The notes: a model not told the origin generated them from the letters alone. A stretch of 64,000 bases of DNA from an uncultured Actinomycetes bacterium (GCA_903871335.1 CAIQGE010000018.1:1-64000), one strand, 5' to 3'; shown: positions 1 to 9,143, numbered from the stretch's first letter. Numbers and translations: made by a program.

Positions 1-1
1 A

Positions 2-256
2 CCCAATCAAGTGGATCTCTCCGGTGCGGTGGTGTTGATCGCCGACGACGTCGCGGACTCCGGCGAGACGCTCAAACTGGTGACCGATTTCTGCGCGACG
101 TCCGTGCGCGAAGTTCGTTCCGCCGTCCTCTACGAAAAGACGCGGTCCGTCATCACGCCCGACTACGCGTGGAAGAAGACGGACTTATGGATCAATTTCC
201 CGTGGTCGGTGGCGGGGACTGTTCTACCCACTAGCGGAGCCGTTCTCGACGCGTAA
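2..256 (+). CDS. Phosphoribosyltransferase, C-terminal part (5' truncated by window edge)
   Basis: The reading frame is open from the first bases, so only the last 84 residues are present. The PRPP-binding loop is clear (ADDVADSGETL, two acidic residues followed by D-S-G-E-T) and is followed by a tail ending in a WINFPWS motif. That tail is typical of xanthine/hypoxanthine-guanine-type phosphoribosyltransferases of actinobacteria, which convert a purine base and PRPP to the nucleotide. Substrate specificity cannot be read from this fragment. It converges on the FN3 protein gene with a 78-bp gap that contains a hairpin. Confidence 0.75.
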   Translation, partial: PNQVDLSGAVVLIADDVADSGETLKLVTDFCATSVREVRSAVLYEKTRSVITPDYAWKKTDLWINFPWSVAGTVLPTSGAVLDA

Positions 257-313
257 TCCCGCTCACGACGGAGACGGTGGTTACACCGCGACGTGAGGAA
301 AGTGGTCGGCTAG

Positions 314-335
314 GCGTTCGCCTGCAGGCGAACGC
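314..335. terminator. Perfect 22-nt palindrome between convergent genes, possible terminator
   Basis: An 11-nt arm is followed immediately by its exact reverse complement (centre CTGCAG), so a 9-bp stem with a TGCA loop can form in either transcript. It lies directly after the stop codon of the minus-strand FN3 gene and 57 nt after the stop of the plus-strand gene. There is no clear U-tract on either side, so bidirectional termination is inferred from position only. Confidence 0.4.
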
Positions 336-3300
336 TATTTGGGAGTAACCCGTACCACGGCTGAGGGTGGCGAGTTGCCCACCACGTTGATAGCGATCAC
401 GGTGACGGTGTACACCACTGCCTTGGTCAGGCCGTAGATCGCGCACGACAGGGATGTCGCGGCCACTCCGCAGGTGTACGTGTGCGTACCGTGTGTCGCG
501 ATCGCTTCGTACCGAATCACTCGAGGATCTCCCACGTTGACCGGTGCGTGCCAACTCACGGTGGCTGAACGTGTCTGGGCGGACACTCCCACACTCGTTG
601 GGGCACTCGGCACCACTCCCGGGATCACTGTCACTGTCGAGCTCGGCGTCGATGCGCCTTGCGCGTTGTTCGCCACGATGCTGATGGAATACGTGGCGCC
701 GTCGGTGAGGCCGTTGAACGTGCAGGAGAGTGGACTGGTCGCGACTTGACAGAAATTGGATGTGTTGCCGGTCGTGATCGTCGCGCCGTAACTCAGAATA
801 GGAGTTCCGCCGCCGACAGCGGCTGACCAGGTCACAGTGACCGTGTGGGCTCCTGAGGTCACCTTCACGTTGGTGGGAGCGTCGGGAACGCCGAGCGGCT
901 CGAGGGCGGTCGTCGGTGTGGTTGCGGCACTCGGACCAGCGGCGTTGATCGCGACCACGGTGAAGGCGTAAAAGGTGTCCGCGTGGAGATTGGAGAAGGT
1001 GCACGCGTCGGACGCCGGCGGGCTCACCGAACAGGTCGCACCACCCGGGGTCGCCGTCACGGTGTACTGGGTGATGGGTGAGCCGCCGTCATTGGGGGAG
1101 TCGTGCCAATGAACCACGATGGCGTTGAGGGCTCCCCACTTGACGCTGACGCGCGTGGGCTTCGCGGGTACTCGGGCTGGTTGCGCGACGACCGCCAAGG
1201 ACGGAGCCGATGAACCCACCGCGTTGATCGCCACCACGGTGACGCTGTACGCGGTGCCGTTGGTGAGGTTGACGAGCGCGCAACTCGTGACTGACTTGGT
1301 CGTGGCGCAGGTGGCGGTTTGCGTCTTCGTCACGCCGGACACGATGTACTCGCTCACCGGTTCGCCTCCATTGCTGAGAGGCGCGGACCAGTGAACTGTC
1401 AACGTCGTCGAGGACACTACGACGCTCACGTTGACCGGAGAACTCGGGGTTCGTGGAGTGTTCACGATCGCCGTGGGGGCCGATGGAGTCCCCGGACCGG
1501 AGGCCGAGACCGCCGTGACGGTGAAACTGAGCGCGGCCCCGTTCGCGATGCCGTTGATCGTGCACGTCAAACTCGACCCGGTGCACCCGTAGCCCGCCGG
1601 CGACGATGTCACGGCGTAGAACTTGATCGGGAGCGCGCCGTTGGGCGTGGGCGCGGACCAGGACACGACCACCCGGCCAATGCCGGTGGCTTTCGCCTTG
1701 ACGTTGGTCGGGGCGGTGGGGAGCGGTTCGGGGGTGGCGAAGGAGGCGGTTGACGCCGGACTCGTTCCGATCGCGCTGTGCGCGACGACGCTCACGGCGT
1801 AGCGAGTGCCATTGGTGAGACCCGTAATGCGACAGGTGAGCGTGGTGGCCACGCAGTTCTTCCCACCGGGGGATGCGGTGGCGGTATAGGACGTCACCGG
1901 GCTACCCGAACTAGCGGGAGGTTGCCAACTCACGTTGATGACGTTCGCATTCACACTTAGTGTCACGTTCACCGGTGGGCTGGGGAGCGGCGACGGCGAG
2001 ACTTCGTTTGACGGAAGGGAAGGATTACCCACACCCGAGATATTCGACGCGACGACGGTAAACGTATAGGCCGTGCCATTTTGCAATTGGGGCACCGCAC
2101 AACCCGTGCTCGCCGTCGTGCACGCCGAGCCGCCAGGACTGGCGGTCACCGTGTATGACGTGATGGGTGATCCTCCCGTCGGCGGCGCGGTCCAGGAAAC
2201 GAGTGCTTGGAGGCTTCCGGGCAACGCGGTCACGTTCGTCGGCTCGCCGGGAGGATTGACATTGGGCGTTGACGCATAGGCATTGACGACGAAGGGCTGC
2301 GACGCCGCCGCGTTCGCGGGCGCGGTGCCGTACGTGAAGTCGCCCGCCGCCGCACATCCACCGGTCGTGGCACACGCGAGCGCCGTCACGCTCGCTCCAT
2401 TGCCGCCATTTACTTCCGTGGCGTCAGGCAAGGGGCCCACTCCGTACCAACCCGCCGGCACTTCGCTAGCGACCAACGTGTGCGTGTTGCCGAGACCGTC
2501 AGTGTAGAAACCGGCCGCCGAACAGACTTGGTCCGCTATGCACGAAAGGCTCGTCAGGGCGTCATTGTTGCCCAGGTTGAGGTACTTCGATCCGGCGAGT
2601 TGAGTCGCCGTGCCCCAGGCACCATTGATCTGCGTGTCGGTGAAGATCTCGGTTTGCTTGGAGCTAGTGACGTAGGTGCCCACCATGGAGCAATCACCGA
2701 CTGACGTGCACGCCAGTCCCGTAACGGACGCGGACCCACCATTGGCGAGGGTCGAGATCCCCGGGATAGCGGTTGTTGACGACACGGAGGTGACAGCGCC
2801 CGACGTCGTGACGGCGGCGACGTAGAGCCCCACCTTCTTCGTCGTGATCCCGTACTGTCCCGCGATGGTGCAGTCGCCGACGCCACCGCACGAGACCGCT
2901 TGGACGGGCGAGATGGACGGGGGTTGGTTGACGCCGTTGTTCAGAGAGTCATAGGTGCCCAGAGTGAGCGAATTCCACGAATTCTGGGACAAGATCGACA
3001 CGCTCGGTTCGTGGGCGCCCGTTGCGATGGATGCGACGTTCGCGCCGGCGATGCACCAGTTGGTTCCCTCGCAATCGAGAGTGGTGTCGGTGACGGGACC
3101 CGCCGTGTTAGTGACGAGGGGCGTCACGCTCTGCCACACGCCGGCGGTCTGCGCGACGACAAAACTCGCGGAGCCCGTGAGGGAGCCTTGTTGATTGAAG
3201 GTGCCGACCAACTTGCAATTGCCCGGGCTGACGCACGACACGGCTCGAGCGACCACCTGAGGTGAGGTCGTCACGAAACTGAGTTGCTCGGCGGCGTACG

Positions 3301-3820
3301 TGAGCGCCGTGGCCACCGACCAGACTCCCTTGGTTTCGGTCATGACCCAGGGGACGTATTCATTGCCCGTCATGCCAATCCAGTGCGCGAGGTAACTACC
3401 GAAGGCCGTGCACGAGCCGACTGCTGTGCAGGAGATTCCTCCGAATGTGCTGCCTTGCGAGAAGAGGGAGTAATTCGCGCCATTCGCGGGTTGGACCAAA
3501 GTACTGGTTGACCAGTGGCCACCTGATTCCGTGGCGACCCAGGCGGCTGGGCCGGAAGCAGTCGACGCCGTGCCGCCCATGGCGCAATCGCCACTACCAC
3601 CACACGAGAGTGCTGTGGGGGTCGACGATTGTCCGGCTGCGGCGACTGCACTGCCGGACAGTGGACTCAGCGATCCCCACGTGGGCACGTTCGCACCGAC
3701 GGGGGCGTAGGCGACGGCCATCATGCCGGTCGTCATGAGCGCGCCGGCACACAGAGCTCTCAGTCGCCACCGGTGATGAAGGAATCCCAGCCGCCCACGA
3801 AACCTCGGTTTCTGCGGCAT
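335..3820 (-). CDS. Secreted CX5C-repeat and fibronectin type III protein
   Basis: Large exported protein of 1161 residues. An Arg-rich N-terminus and hydrophobic stretch (residues about 17-43) form a signal peptide. Residues about 55-510 hold eight copies of a unit with the signature [SAD]-C-x5-C-x3-G (for example SCGGSGDC, ACTSVGDC), spaced about 50-60 residues, suggestive of a beta-propeller-like fold. Residues about 520-1160 are seven FN3 domains, each with the NGTxY-type strand and each carrying its own C-x6-9-C pair. No LPXTG, lipobox or C-terminal membrane anchor is visible, so it is probably released or held by non-covalent contacts. The ATG at 3820 was chosen because AAGGGGA precedes it; a 40-codon upstream extension is not protein-like. 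Role unknown, likely adhesion or extracellular binding. Confidence 0.85.
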   Translation of the reverse strand: MPQKPRFRGRLGFLHHRWRLRALCAGALMTTGMMAVAYAPVGANVPTWGSLSPLSGSAVAAAGQSSTPTALSCGGSGDCAMGGTASTASGPAAWVATESGGHWSTSTLVQPANGANYSLFSQGSTFGGISCTAVGSCTAFGSYLAHWIGMTGNEYVPWVMTETKGVWSVATALTYAAEQLSFVTTSPQVVARAVSCVSPGNCKLVGTFNQQGSLTGSASFVVAQTAGVWQSVTPLVTNTAGPVTDTTLDCEGTNWCIAGANVASIATGAHEPSVSILSQNSWNSLTLGTYDSLNNGVNQPPSISPVQAVSCGGVGDCTIAGQYGITTKKVGLYVAAVTTSGAVTSVSSTTAIPGISTLANGGSASVTGLACTSVGDCSMVGTYVTSSKQTEIFTDTQINGAWGTATQLAGSKYLNLGNNDALTSLSCIADQVCSAAGFYTDGLGNTHTLVASEVPAGWYGVGPLPDATEVNGGNGASVTALACATTGGCAAAGDFTYGTAPANAAASQPFVVNAYASTPNVNPPGEPTNVTALPGSLQALVSWTAPPTGGSPITSYTVTASPGGSACTTASTGCAVPQLQNGTAYTFTVVASNISGVGNPSLPSNEVSPSPLPSPPVNVTLSVNANVINVSWQPPASSGSPVTSYTATASPGGKNCVATTLTCRITGLTNGTRYAVSVVAHSAIGTSPASTASFATPEPLPTAPTNVKAKATGIGRVVVSWSAPTPNGALPIKFYAVTSSPAGYGCTGSSLTCTINGIANGAALSFTVTAVSASGPGTPSAPTAIVNTPRTPSSPVNVSVVVSSTTLTVHWSAPLSNGGEPVSEYIVSGVTKTQTATCATTKSVTSCALVNLTNGTAYSVTVVAINAVGSSAPSLAVVAQPARVPAKPTRVSVKWGALNAIVVHWHDSPNDGGSPITQYTVTATPGGATCSVSPPASDACTFSNLHADTFYAFTVVAINAAGPSAATTPTTALEPLGVPDAPTNVKVTSGAHTVTVTWSAAVGGGTPILSYGATITTGNTSNFCQVATSPLSCTFNGLTDGATYSISIVANNAQGASTPSSTVTVIPGVVPSAPTSVGVSAQTRSATVSWHAPVNVGDPRVIRYEAIATHGTHTYTCGVAATSLSCAIYGLTKAVVYTVTVIAINVVGNSPPSAVVRVTPK

Positions 3821-3932
3821 ATGGATTTTCCCCTTAAACGACCGGCACCAACGAACGGCGTGTGTTCTGGCGTCCAAACTACCCGACCGTGCCACCTTTT
3901 CCCCGCCGCCAGAGACGCCCGCGAGGTTGGCG

Positions 3933-4970
3933 TCAACCAACTAATTCGGCCATGACCCTCATCGCGTTGAGGTCGCCATTGATGAGGATCGTGGTCGCCA
4001 TGGAATCGCGCCACTCCGCTAGGTCGTCGCGGATCTTTTCTTTGGGACCGACGAGCGCAAGATCTTCCACCATGCGCGTCGGGACGGCCGCGGCGGCCTC
4101 ATCTTTTTTGCCCTCGAGGTAAAGGGATTGGATCAACGTGGCCTCGGCTTCATATCCCATGCGACAGAACACGTCGAAGTGAAAGTTCATTGATTTCGCC
4201 CCCATGCCCCCGACGTAGAGCGCAATGATGGGCCGATACGCATCAGCCGCAGCTTCGACGTCATCGTTCAGCAGAACGGGAGCGAGTGCGAGAACCTCGA
4301 AATCCTTCGCGCTACGTCGGGCGTTCGGCCGAGCGAAACCTTCGTCGAGACAACTTTGGAATGACGACATGGCCCGCGGAGCAAAGAAGATGGGGAACCA
4401 CCCGTCCGCGATTTCCGCGGCTAGCGCGACATTCTTCGGCCCTTCGGCCCCGAGAATGATCGGGATGTCACTGCGCAACGGGTGAACGATGGAACGAAGT
4501 GGTTTGCCGAGTTCGGTGCCGCCCGGAAAGGGAAGAGGGTAGTGAGGTCCGGCGCTCGTGACCGGTTCGTCGCGTCGCAGAACAGATCGCACGATGGAGA
4601 CGTACTCGCGGGTTCGCGCGAGGGGTTGGGAGAAGTCCTCTCCGTACCAACCTTCAACGACCTGCGGCCCGGACACGCCGAGACCAAGCACGAAGCGCCC
4701 GCCCGATAAGTGATCCATCGTCATCGCCGCCATGGCCATGGCGGTGGGCGTGCGAGCGGAGAGTTGGCAAATCGAAGTTCCCAATCGCACCCGTGAGGTC
4801 TGTGAGCCCCACCACGCCAAGGGGGTCAACGCGTCCGAACCCCACGACTCGGCGGTCCAGACCGAATCGAAACCCAGTCGCTCGGCCTCAAGAACGAGTT
4901 CCTGTGCTCCGGGAGGAGCGCCACGACCCCAGTACCCGAGTTGCAGTCCGAGCTTGAGATCTTTCACCAT
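3933..4970 (-). CDS. LLM-class (F420-type) oxidoreductase, copy A
   Basis: A 345-residue luciferase-like monooxygenase fold (bacterial luciferase TIM barrel). The N-terminal strand KLGLQLGYWG, the WTAESWG segment and the GGRFVLGLGVSGPQVVEGW block are those of F420-dependent actinobacterial members. Substrate unknown. It is clearly related to the protein at 8094-9143 (both have GRF.LGLG.SGPQV.EG and an ALYVGGMGAK block near the C-terminus). The ATG at 4970 is preceded by CAGGAG and starts exactly at the fold; the reading frame continues upstream without homology. It lies 112 bp upstream of the FN3 gene on the same strand, with no obvious functional link. Confidence 0.85.
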   Translation of the reverse strand: MVKDLKLGLQLGYWGRGAPPGAQELVLEAERLGFDSVWTAESWGSDALTPLAWWGSQTSRVRLGTSICQLSARTPTAMAMAAMTMDHLSGGRFVLGLGVSGPQVVEGWYGEDFSQPLARTREYVSIVRSVLRRDEPVTSAGPHYPLPFPGGTELGKPLRSIVHPLRSDIPIILGAEGPKNVALAAEIADGWFPIFFAPRAMSSFQSCLDEGFARPNARRSAKDFEVLALAPVLLNDDVEAAADAYRPIIALYVGGMGAKSMNFHFDVFCRMGYEAEATLIQSLYLEGKKDEAAAAVPTRMVEDLALVGPKEKIRDDLAEWRDSMATTILINGDLNAMRVMAELVG

Positions 4971-5152
4971 TCGCTCCTGTACCTGAGAATTATTGCCTTC
5001 GACACCAGTTGCGACCCTAGAACGTCGAACGCACCACGTGTCGAGGCGATGGAGATCGCATGACGTCCATCGACCAATGAGTCCCGCAATCCGCATCACA
5101 GTTCACGGACGCGACAGATGCACGCGTGCCCGGAGCGAGGACCGGAACTGAG

Positions 5153-5491
5153 TTAGATGACTTCCGGCTCGCCCTCGTCCGACTTGAGGGGGTATCCCGC
5201 AGCGGCCCACGCCTGCATGCCACCATCAAGATTTCTTGTCTCGTATCCGAGATCACTCAAGAATGCCGCGGCGCGAGCGGAACGTACTCCGCCTCGGCAC
5301 ACGCACACGATGAGACTGTCCTTTGGCACAACACTCACGTGGTCGGGCAATGTCCCGAGGGGAACGTGGGCGGCCTGTGGTGCTCGACCCGCATTCCACT
5401 CGTCCATCTCGCGCACATCGAGGAGAAAGGCACCCGCGCCCACGAGTTCGACGGCCTCGTCAACGGAGATATTGATGATCGAATCAGTCAT
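5153..5491 (-). CDS. Single-domain rhodanese-like sulfurtransferase
   Basis: A 112-residue rhodanese domain. It has the LLDVRE substrate-proximal motif (residues 23-28) and the active-site loop with Cys65 in CRGGVR, so it can form a persulfide. It probably transfers sulfane sulfur in the cytoplasm. It is divergent from the rhodanese/metallo-beta-lactamase fusion at 5568, with only 76 bp between the starts, which suggests a shared sulfur or persulfide function. Its ATG has a good GAGAGGG ribosome site. The 182 bp between its stop and the LLM gene downstream contain nothing I recognise. Confidence 0.9.
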   Translation of the reverse strand: MTDSIINISVDEAVELVGAGAFLLDVREMDEWNAGRAPQAAHVPLGTLPDHVSVVPKDSLIVCVCRGGVRSARAAAFLSDLGYETRNLDGGMQAWAAAGYPLKSDEGEPEVI

Positions 5492-5555
5492 ATTTCCCTC
5501 TCATTTGTTACGGGACCGTCATCGATCTACGCCCCCGCGTCACGTTATCGACTCC

Positions 5556-5561
5556 TAGGGT
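5556..5561 (+). promoter_or_regulatory. -10 element (TAGGGT) for the leaderless rhodanese/MBL gene
   Basis: TAGGGT ends exactly 6 nt before the ATG at 5568, and no Shine-Dalgarno is present. This is the spacing expected if transcription begins at the A of the start codon. No convincing -35 is seen. Confidence 0.5.
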
Positions 5562-5567
5562 GACTCC

Positions 5568-6674
5568 ATGGCCAACTCTTCGACAATCGACCTCATCAAC
5601 GTCGACGAACTCGTCGCCCGACTCGACGCCGAGACCGAGCTCTTTCTGCTCGACGTGCGAGAGCCCGACGAATTCGCGGCTTGGAAGATACCTGGAGCCG
5701 TCAATATCCCTCTCGGTGATCTCGCGGATCGTCTTGACGAGATTCCTGATGATCGCGCCGTCATCAGTATTTGCGCGCGCGGAGCGCGCGCGGAGCAAGC
5801 CGCCGCCGTCCTCGCCGACCACGGCCGATCATCTCGAGTTCTCGATGGAGGAATGGCGTCGTGGGGTCGCGCGTACGACGTCGTCGAGATTCCGTTGCGA
5901 GGGGCGCTCGTTACACAAATTCGACGCCGGGGGAAGGGGTGCTTGTCGTACGTCATAGGCGATGGCGACAAGGCCGTGGTCATCGATCCTTCAACGGACC
6001 TCGATCGCTACCTCGCGGTGGCGGCGGAACACGGCTACGCGATCACTCACGTTTTTGACACCCACTTGCACGCCGATCACTTGAGTGGCGCTCGAGAACT
6101 CGCGGCGGCCACCGGTGCCACGCTGGTGCTCAACCCGGCGGATCCTTTCAACTGCGAGTTCACGCCCATTCATGATGGTCTCACCGTCGCGATTTCGGAG
6201 AACTTCAGTCTGGTCGTGTCGGCCGTGACGACACCGGGACACACCGAAGGATCGACCGTCTACCAACTGGGTGACCAGGCGCTCTTTACCGGTGACACCT
6301 TGTTTCTGGAGAGCGTGGGTCGTCCGGATCTGGCGGATCACGCTGAGTCCTTCGCTCGCTCGCTGTATCGCAGCCTGCACGACGTGGTGCTACCCCTCAA
6401 TGACGAATTGTTGATCTTTCCCGCGCACTACGGCGACGCCGTCGACGTCCACGCCGGCGTGCCGGTGACCAAGCGACTGGGCGAACTGCGCCGAGAACTA
6501 CCGGCCCTCGCCTTCAGCGAAGAGGACTTCGTTCAGTGGGCTGTATCGCGCGTGACTGACCGACCACCGAACTACGTGGAAATCGTGAAGTTCAACGCCG
6601 GTCGATCGGCGCTTGATCTTTCTGAATTGCACCAACTGGAGCTCGGTCCCAACCGCTGCGCGATCGCGAGTTAG
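5568..6674 (+). CDS. Rhodanese/metallo-beta-lactamase fusion, persulfide dioxygenase-like
   Basis: A 368-residue two-domain protein. Residues 1-108 are a rhodanese domain with LLDVREPDEF and Cys69 in the CARGAR loop. Residues about 110-320 are an MBL-fold hydrolase with the metal motif H166-x-H168-x-D170-H171, a downstream TPGHTEGS histidine, FTGDTLF aspartate and FPAHYGD histidine. This matches ETHE1/persulfide-dioxygenase-like (Blh-type) proteins, which oxidise glutathione or other low-molecular-weight persulfides; in an actinomycete the thiol may be mycothiol (inference). Most known fusions put the MBL domain first; here the rhodanese is N-terminal. It is divergent from a stand-alone rhodanese and ends 4 bp from gdhA, which converges on it. 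Confidence 0.85.
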   Translation: MANSSTIDLINVDELVARLDAETELFLLDVREPDEFAAWKIPGAVNIPLGDLADRLDEIPDDRAVISICARGARAEQAAAVLADHGRSSRVLDGGMASWGRAYDVVEIPLRGALVTQIRRRGKGCLSYVIGDGDKAVVIDPSTDLDRYLAVAAEHGYAITHVFDTHLHADHLSGARELAAATGATLVLNPADPFNCEFTPIHDGLTVAISENFSLVVSAVTTPGHTEGSTVYQLGDQALFTGDTLFLESVGRPDLADHAESFARSLYRSLHDVVLPLNDELLIFPAHYGDAVDVHAGVPVTKRLGELRRELPALAFSEEDFVQWAVSRVTDRPPNYVEIVKFNAGRSALDLSELHQLELGPNRCAIAS

Positions 6675-6678
6675 CGGA

Positions 6679-7953
6679 TCACGGAAACAGGCCGCGAAGT
6701 TCCGTGGCCTCGGCAATACGTTCGACGCCGACCGCGATGGCCGCTTCGCGCACGTTGACCTTAAGCTGTTCGCTGCGATTCCAGACGTAGTCGAAGGCGA
6801 GACGCATCGTCTTTTCCAGTCGCTGCTGGAAGAGCTCTCGTTCCCACATGAAACCTTGCAGGTCTTGCGCCCATTCGAAGTAGGACGCCACGACGCCACC
6901 GGCATTCGCGAGGACGTCCGGCACGACGATGACGCCACGCTCCTGCAGTATCGCGGCCGCTTCTCCCGTGGTGGGACCATTGGCGGCTTCGACGACGACA
7001 GTGGCGGCCAGTGATGCAGCGACGACGTCGGTGATCGAACCGCCGAGAGCAGCCGGAATGGCGATATCGGACGGAATCGTGAAGAACTGACTGGACGGAA
7101 CGTCATCGGCGCCGGGATATCCGACGACCGTGCCGGCTTCCGCGAAGTGCTTTGCGAGAGCTTCGGGGTCAATTCCTCCGGGAACGGAAATCGCTCCCTG
7201 GACGTCAGCGATACCGACGACGATGATGCCGCGGTCGGTGAGCATCTTGACGAGTGGCGCACCGACTTTGCCGTAGCCCTGGATGATCGCGCGTTGGTTG
7301 TGCAGCGGACGACCCAATTTCTTCATCACACCTTCGGTGCAGATCGTCACGCCCAACGACGTCGCCCCCGCGTGGCCCATGGTGCCACCAATGGCGAGAG
7401 GCTTGCCGGTCACGATGCCGGGAAGTGATTGGCCGCGCAACATGGAAATGGTGTCCATGACCCAACTCATCACCTGGGTGTCGGTATTGATGTCCGGTGC
7501 CGGGATGTCGCGGTCGGGTCCGATCATGGACGCGATATCGAATGCGTAGCGACGAGTGAGGCGCTCGAGTTCACCTCGCGATAGCAGCGTCGGGTCGACG
7601 CGCACGCCACCCTTGGCACCGCCATAAGGAATATTGACAACGGCGCACTTGATCGACATATCGGCGCTCAATGCGGCGATCTCGTCGGCGTTCACGGTGG
7701 GATGGAATCGAATCCCACCCTTGCCCGGTCCCCGTGACGTGTCGTGATGGATGCGCCACCCCGTAAACATTTCGACGTTGCCCGAGTCCATGCGGACGGG
7801 AACCGCTACTTCCAAGATTCTCTCCGGCGTCACGATTCTCTTGATCATGCCGTCATCGAGTTGTAGGAGACGTCCCGCTCGTTCAATGAGTGAGACCACG
7901 TTGAGCCACGGGTTAAAGACTCCCGCGGTTGCGTCTTCCGGTCGTGTGACCAC
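6679..7953 (-). CDS. gdhA: Glutamate (Glu/Leu/Phe/Val-type) dehydrogenase
   Basis: A 424-residue NAD(P)-dependent glutamate dehydrogenase interconverting glutamate with 2-oxoglutarate plus ammonium. Visible marks are the glutamate-binding GPGKGGIRFHP block, catalytic Lys114 in PYGGAKGGV, the PAPDINTD segment and a Rossmann half with QGYGKVG. Length and motifs fit the approximately 420-residue hexameric class. The likely start is GTG at 7953; no strong ribosome site precedes it. The 140-bp divergent spacer to the LLM gene at 8094 carries the promoters; a TACTAT at 8055-8060 may serve the plus strand. Cofactor preference is not judged. Confidence 0.92.
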   Translation of the reverse strand: MVTRPEDATAGVFNPWLNVVSLIERAGRLLQLDDGMIKRIVTPERILEVAVPVRMDSGNVEMFTGWRIHHDTSRGPGKGGIRFHPTVNADEIAALSADMSIKCAVVNIPYGGAKGGVRVDPTLLSRGELERLTRRYAFDIASMIGPDRDIPAPDINTDTQVMSWVMDTISMLRGQSLPGIVTGKPLAIGGTMGHAGATSLGVTICTEGVMKKLGRPLHNQRAIIQGYGKVGAPLVKMLTDRGIIVVGIADVQGAISVPGGIDPEALAKHFAEAGTVVGYPGADDVPSSQFFTIPSDIAIPAALGGSITDVVAASLAATVVVEAANGPTTGEAAAILQERGVIVVPDVLANAGGVVASYFEWAQDLQGFMWERELFQQRLEKTMRLAFDYVWNRSEQLKVNVREAAIAVGVERIAEATELRGLFP

Positions 7954-8093
7954 GTTGTCACCAGCCTTTGTTGTGTCGACGGGGCTCCGTTGCCCCTCTG
8001 TCGAAAGGCTAGGTCAGCCGCCACGAGTTCGCGTGGCAGAGCTCGAATCTTGGTTACTATTCGACACGTTCCTACGTCACTGGAGTAAATCAC

Positions 8094-9143
8094 ATGAAGA
8101 TTTCCACGATGCTCAGTTATTCGGGCGGCTTTAAGGAAGCGGCTCGACAGGTCGCGGAAATGGAAAAGGCTGGGCTCGACCTGGTCTGGGTCGCCGAAGC
8201 GTACGGTTTCGATGGACCTTCCCTCATGGGATACCTCGCGGCGCTCACCGAGACGGTGGAAATCGGCGCAGCTATTCTGCCGATCTACACGCGCACCCCG
8301 ACGCTCATCGCCATGACCGCGGCCGGTATCGACGCTCTCTCTGACGGTCGCTTCCACCTCGGCCTCGGCGCGTCGGGTCCTCAAGTGATCGAGGGATTCC
8401 ACGGTGTGCCGTACACCAACCCCTTGGGTCGTACGCGCGAGATCATTGACATCTGCCGCACGACGTGGAAGCGCGAAGCGCCACTCACCCACCAGGGTAA
8501 GAACTACACGCTGCCGCTGCCCGCCGAGCAGGGCACGGGACTCGGTAAGGCGCTCAAGATCATCGCGCACCCCGTTCGTAGCGAGATTCCGATCTGGGTG
8601 GCGTCGTTGGGTGAAAAGAACGTGGCCATGACGGCAGAGTTGGCGAATGGGTGGATCCCCATTCTCTACGTGCCCGAAAAGGCGAACGACGTCTGGGGCG
8701 CCCCGCTGGCCGAGGGATTCGCGAAGCGCGACCCGTCGCTCGGGGCCATGCAGGTGACTGCGGGTGGCATGCTCGCGATTGGTGAAGGCGACGACGTCCT
8801 GAAGTTGCGCGACCTGCAGCGTTCGATGATTGCCCTGTACGTGGGTGGCATGGGCGCAAAGGGCAAGAACTTCTACAACGAGTTGGCCCAGCGGTACGGA
8901 TACGAAAAAGAAGCCGCCATCATTCAAGACCTCTACCTGGAGGGTAAGAAGCAAGAAGCAATGGCGGCCGTTCCGGCTGAGTTTTGCGAGCTGACGACCC
9001 TGTGCGGTCCGGAGAGCTACGTCGCCGAGCGCATCGCGGCATTCAAGGAAGCTGGCGTCACGCACTTGCAGATCCACCCCGTTCCCCAGGAAGGCCAGAC
9101 GGCGGCGTCGCTCATTGAGACGGTAAAGAAGTACACCGCGTAG
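8094..9143 (+). CDS. LLM-class (F420-type) oxidoreductase, copy B
   Basis: A 349-residue luciferase-like TIM-barrel protein of the F420-dependent type and a paralogue of the gene at 3933-4970. It has DLVWVAEAYGFDG, SDGRFHLGLGASGPQVIEG, and the same ALYVGGMGAK block and LYLEGKK helix as copy A. Substrate unknown. The ATG has GGAG eight nt upstream. Its stop TAG overlaps the GTG of the epimerase gene (TAGTG, 1-nt overlap), so the two are translationally coupled and probably act in one pathway. Confidence 0.87.
   Translation: MKISTMLSYSGGFKEAARQVAEMEKAGLDLVWVAEAYGFDGPSLMGYLAALTETVEIGAAILPIYTRTPTLIAMTAAGIDALSDGRFHLGLGASGPQVIEGFHGVPYTNPLGRTREIIDICRTTWKREAPLTHQGKNYTLPLPAEQGTGLGKALKIIAHPVRSEIPIWVASLGEKNVAMTAELANGWIPILYVPEKANDVWGAPLAEGFAKRDPSLGAMQVTAGGMLAIGEGDDVLKLRDLQRSMIALYVGGMGAKGKNFYNELAQRYGYEKEAAIIQDLYLEGKKQEAMAAVPAEFCELTTLCGPESYVAERIAAFKEAGVTHLQIHPVPQEGQTAASLIETVKKYTA

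Noticed and set aside
231-1586. Several long frames within the FN3 gene on both strands
   Set aside because: They are Arg/His/Gly-rich shadows of the repeat-coding region. Only the minus-strand FN3 frame shows domain periodicity and a signal peptide.
7845-9077. A 410-codon open frame antisense to the second LLM oxidoreductase
   Set aside because: It is a shadow of a GC-rich gene. It is rich in Arg/His, has no domain, and the opposite strand encodes a clear enzyme with a Shine-Dalgarno.
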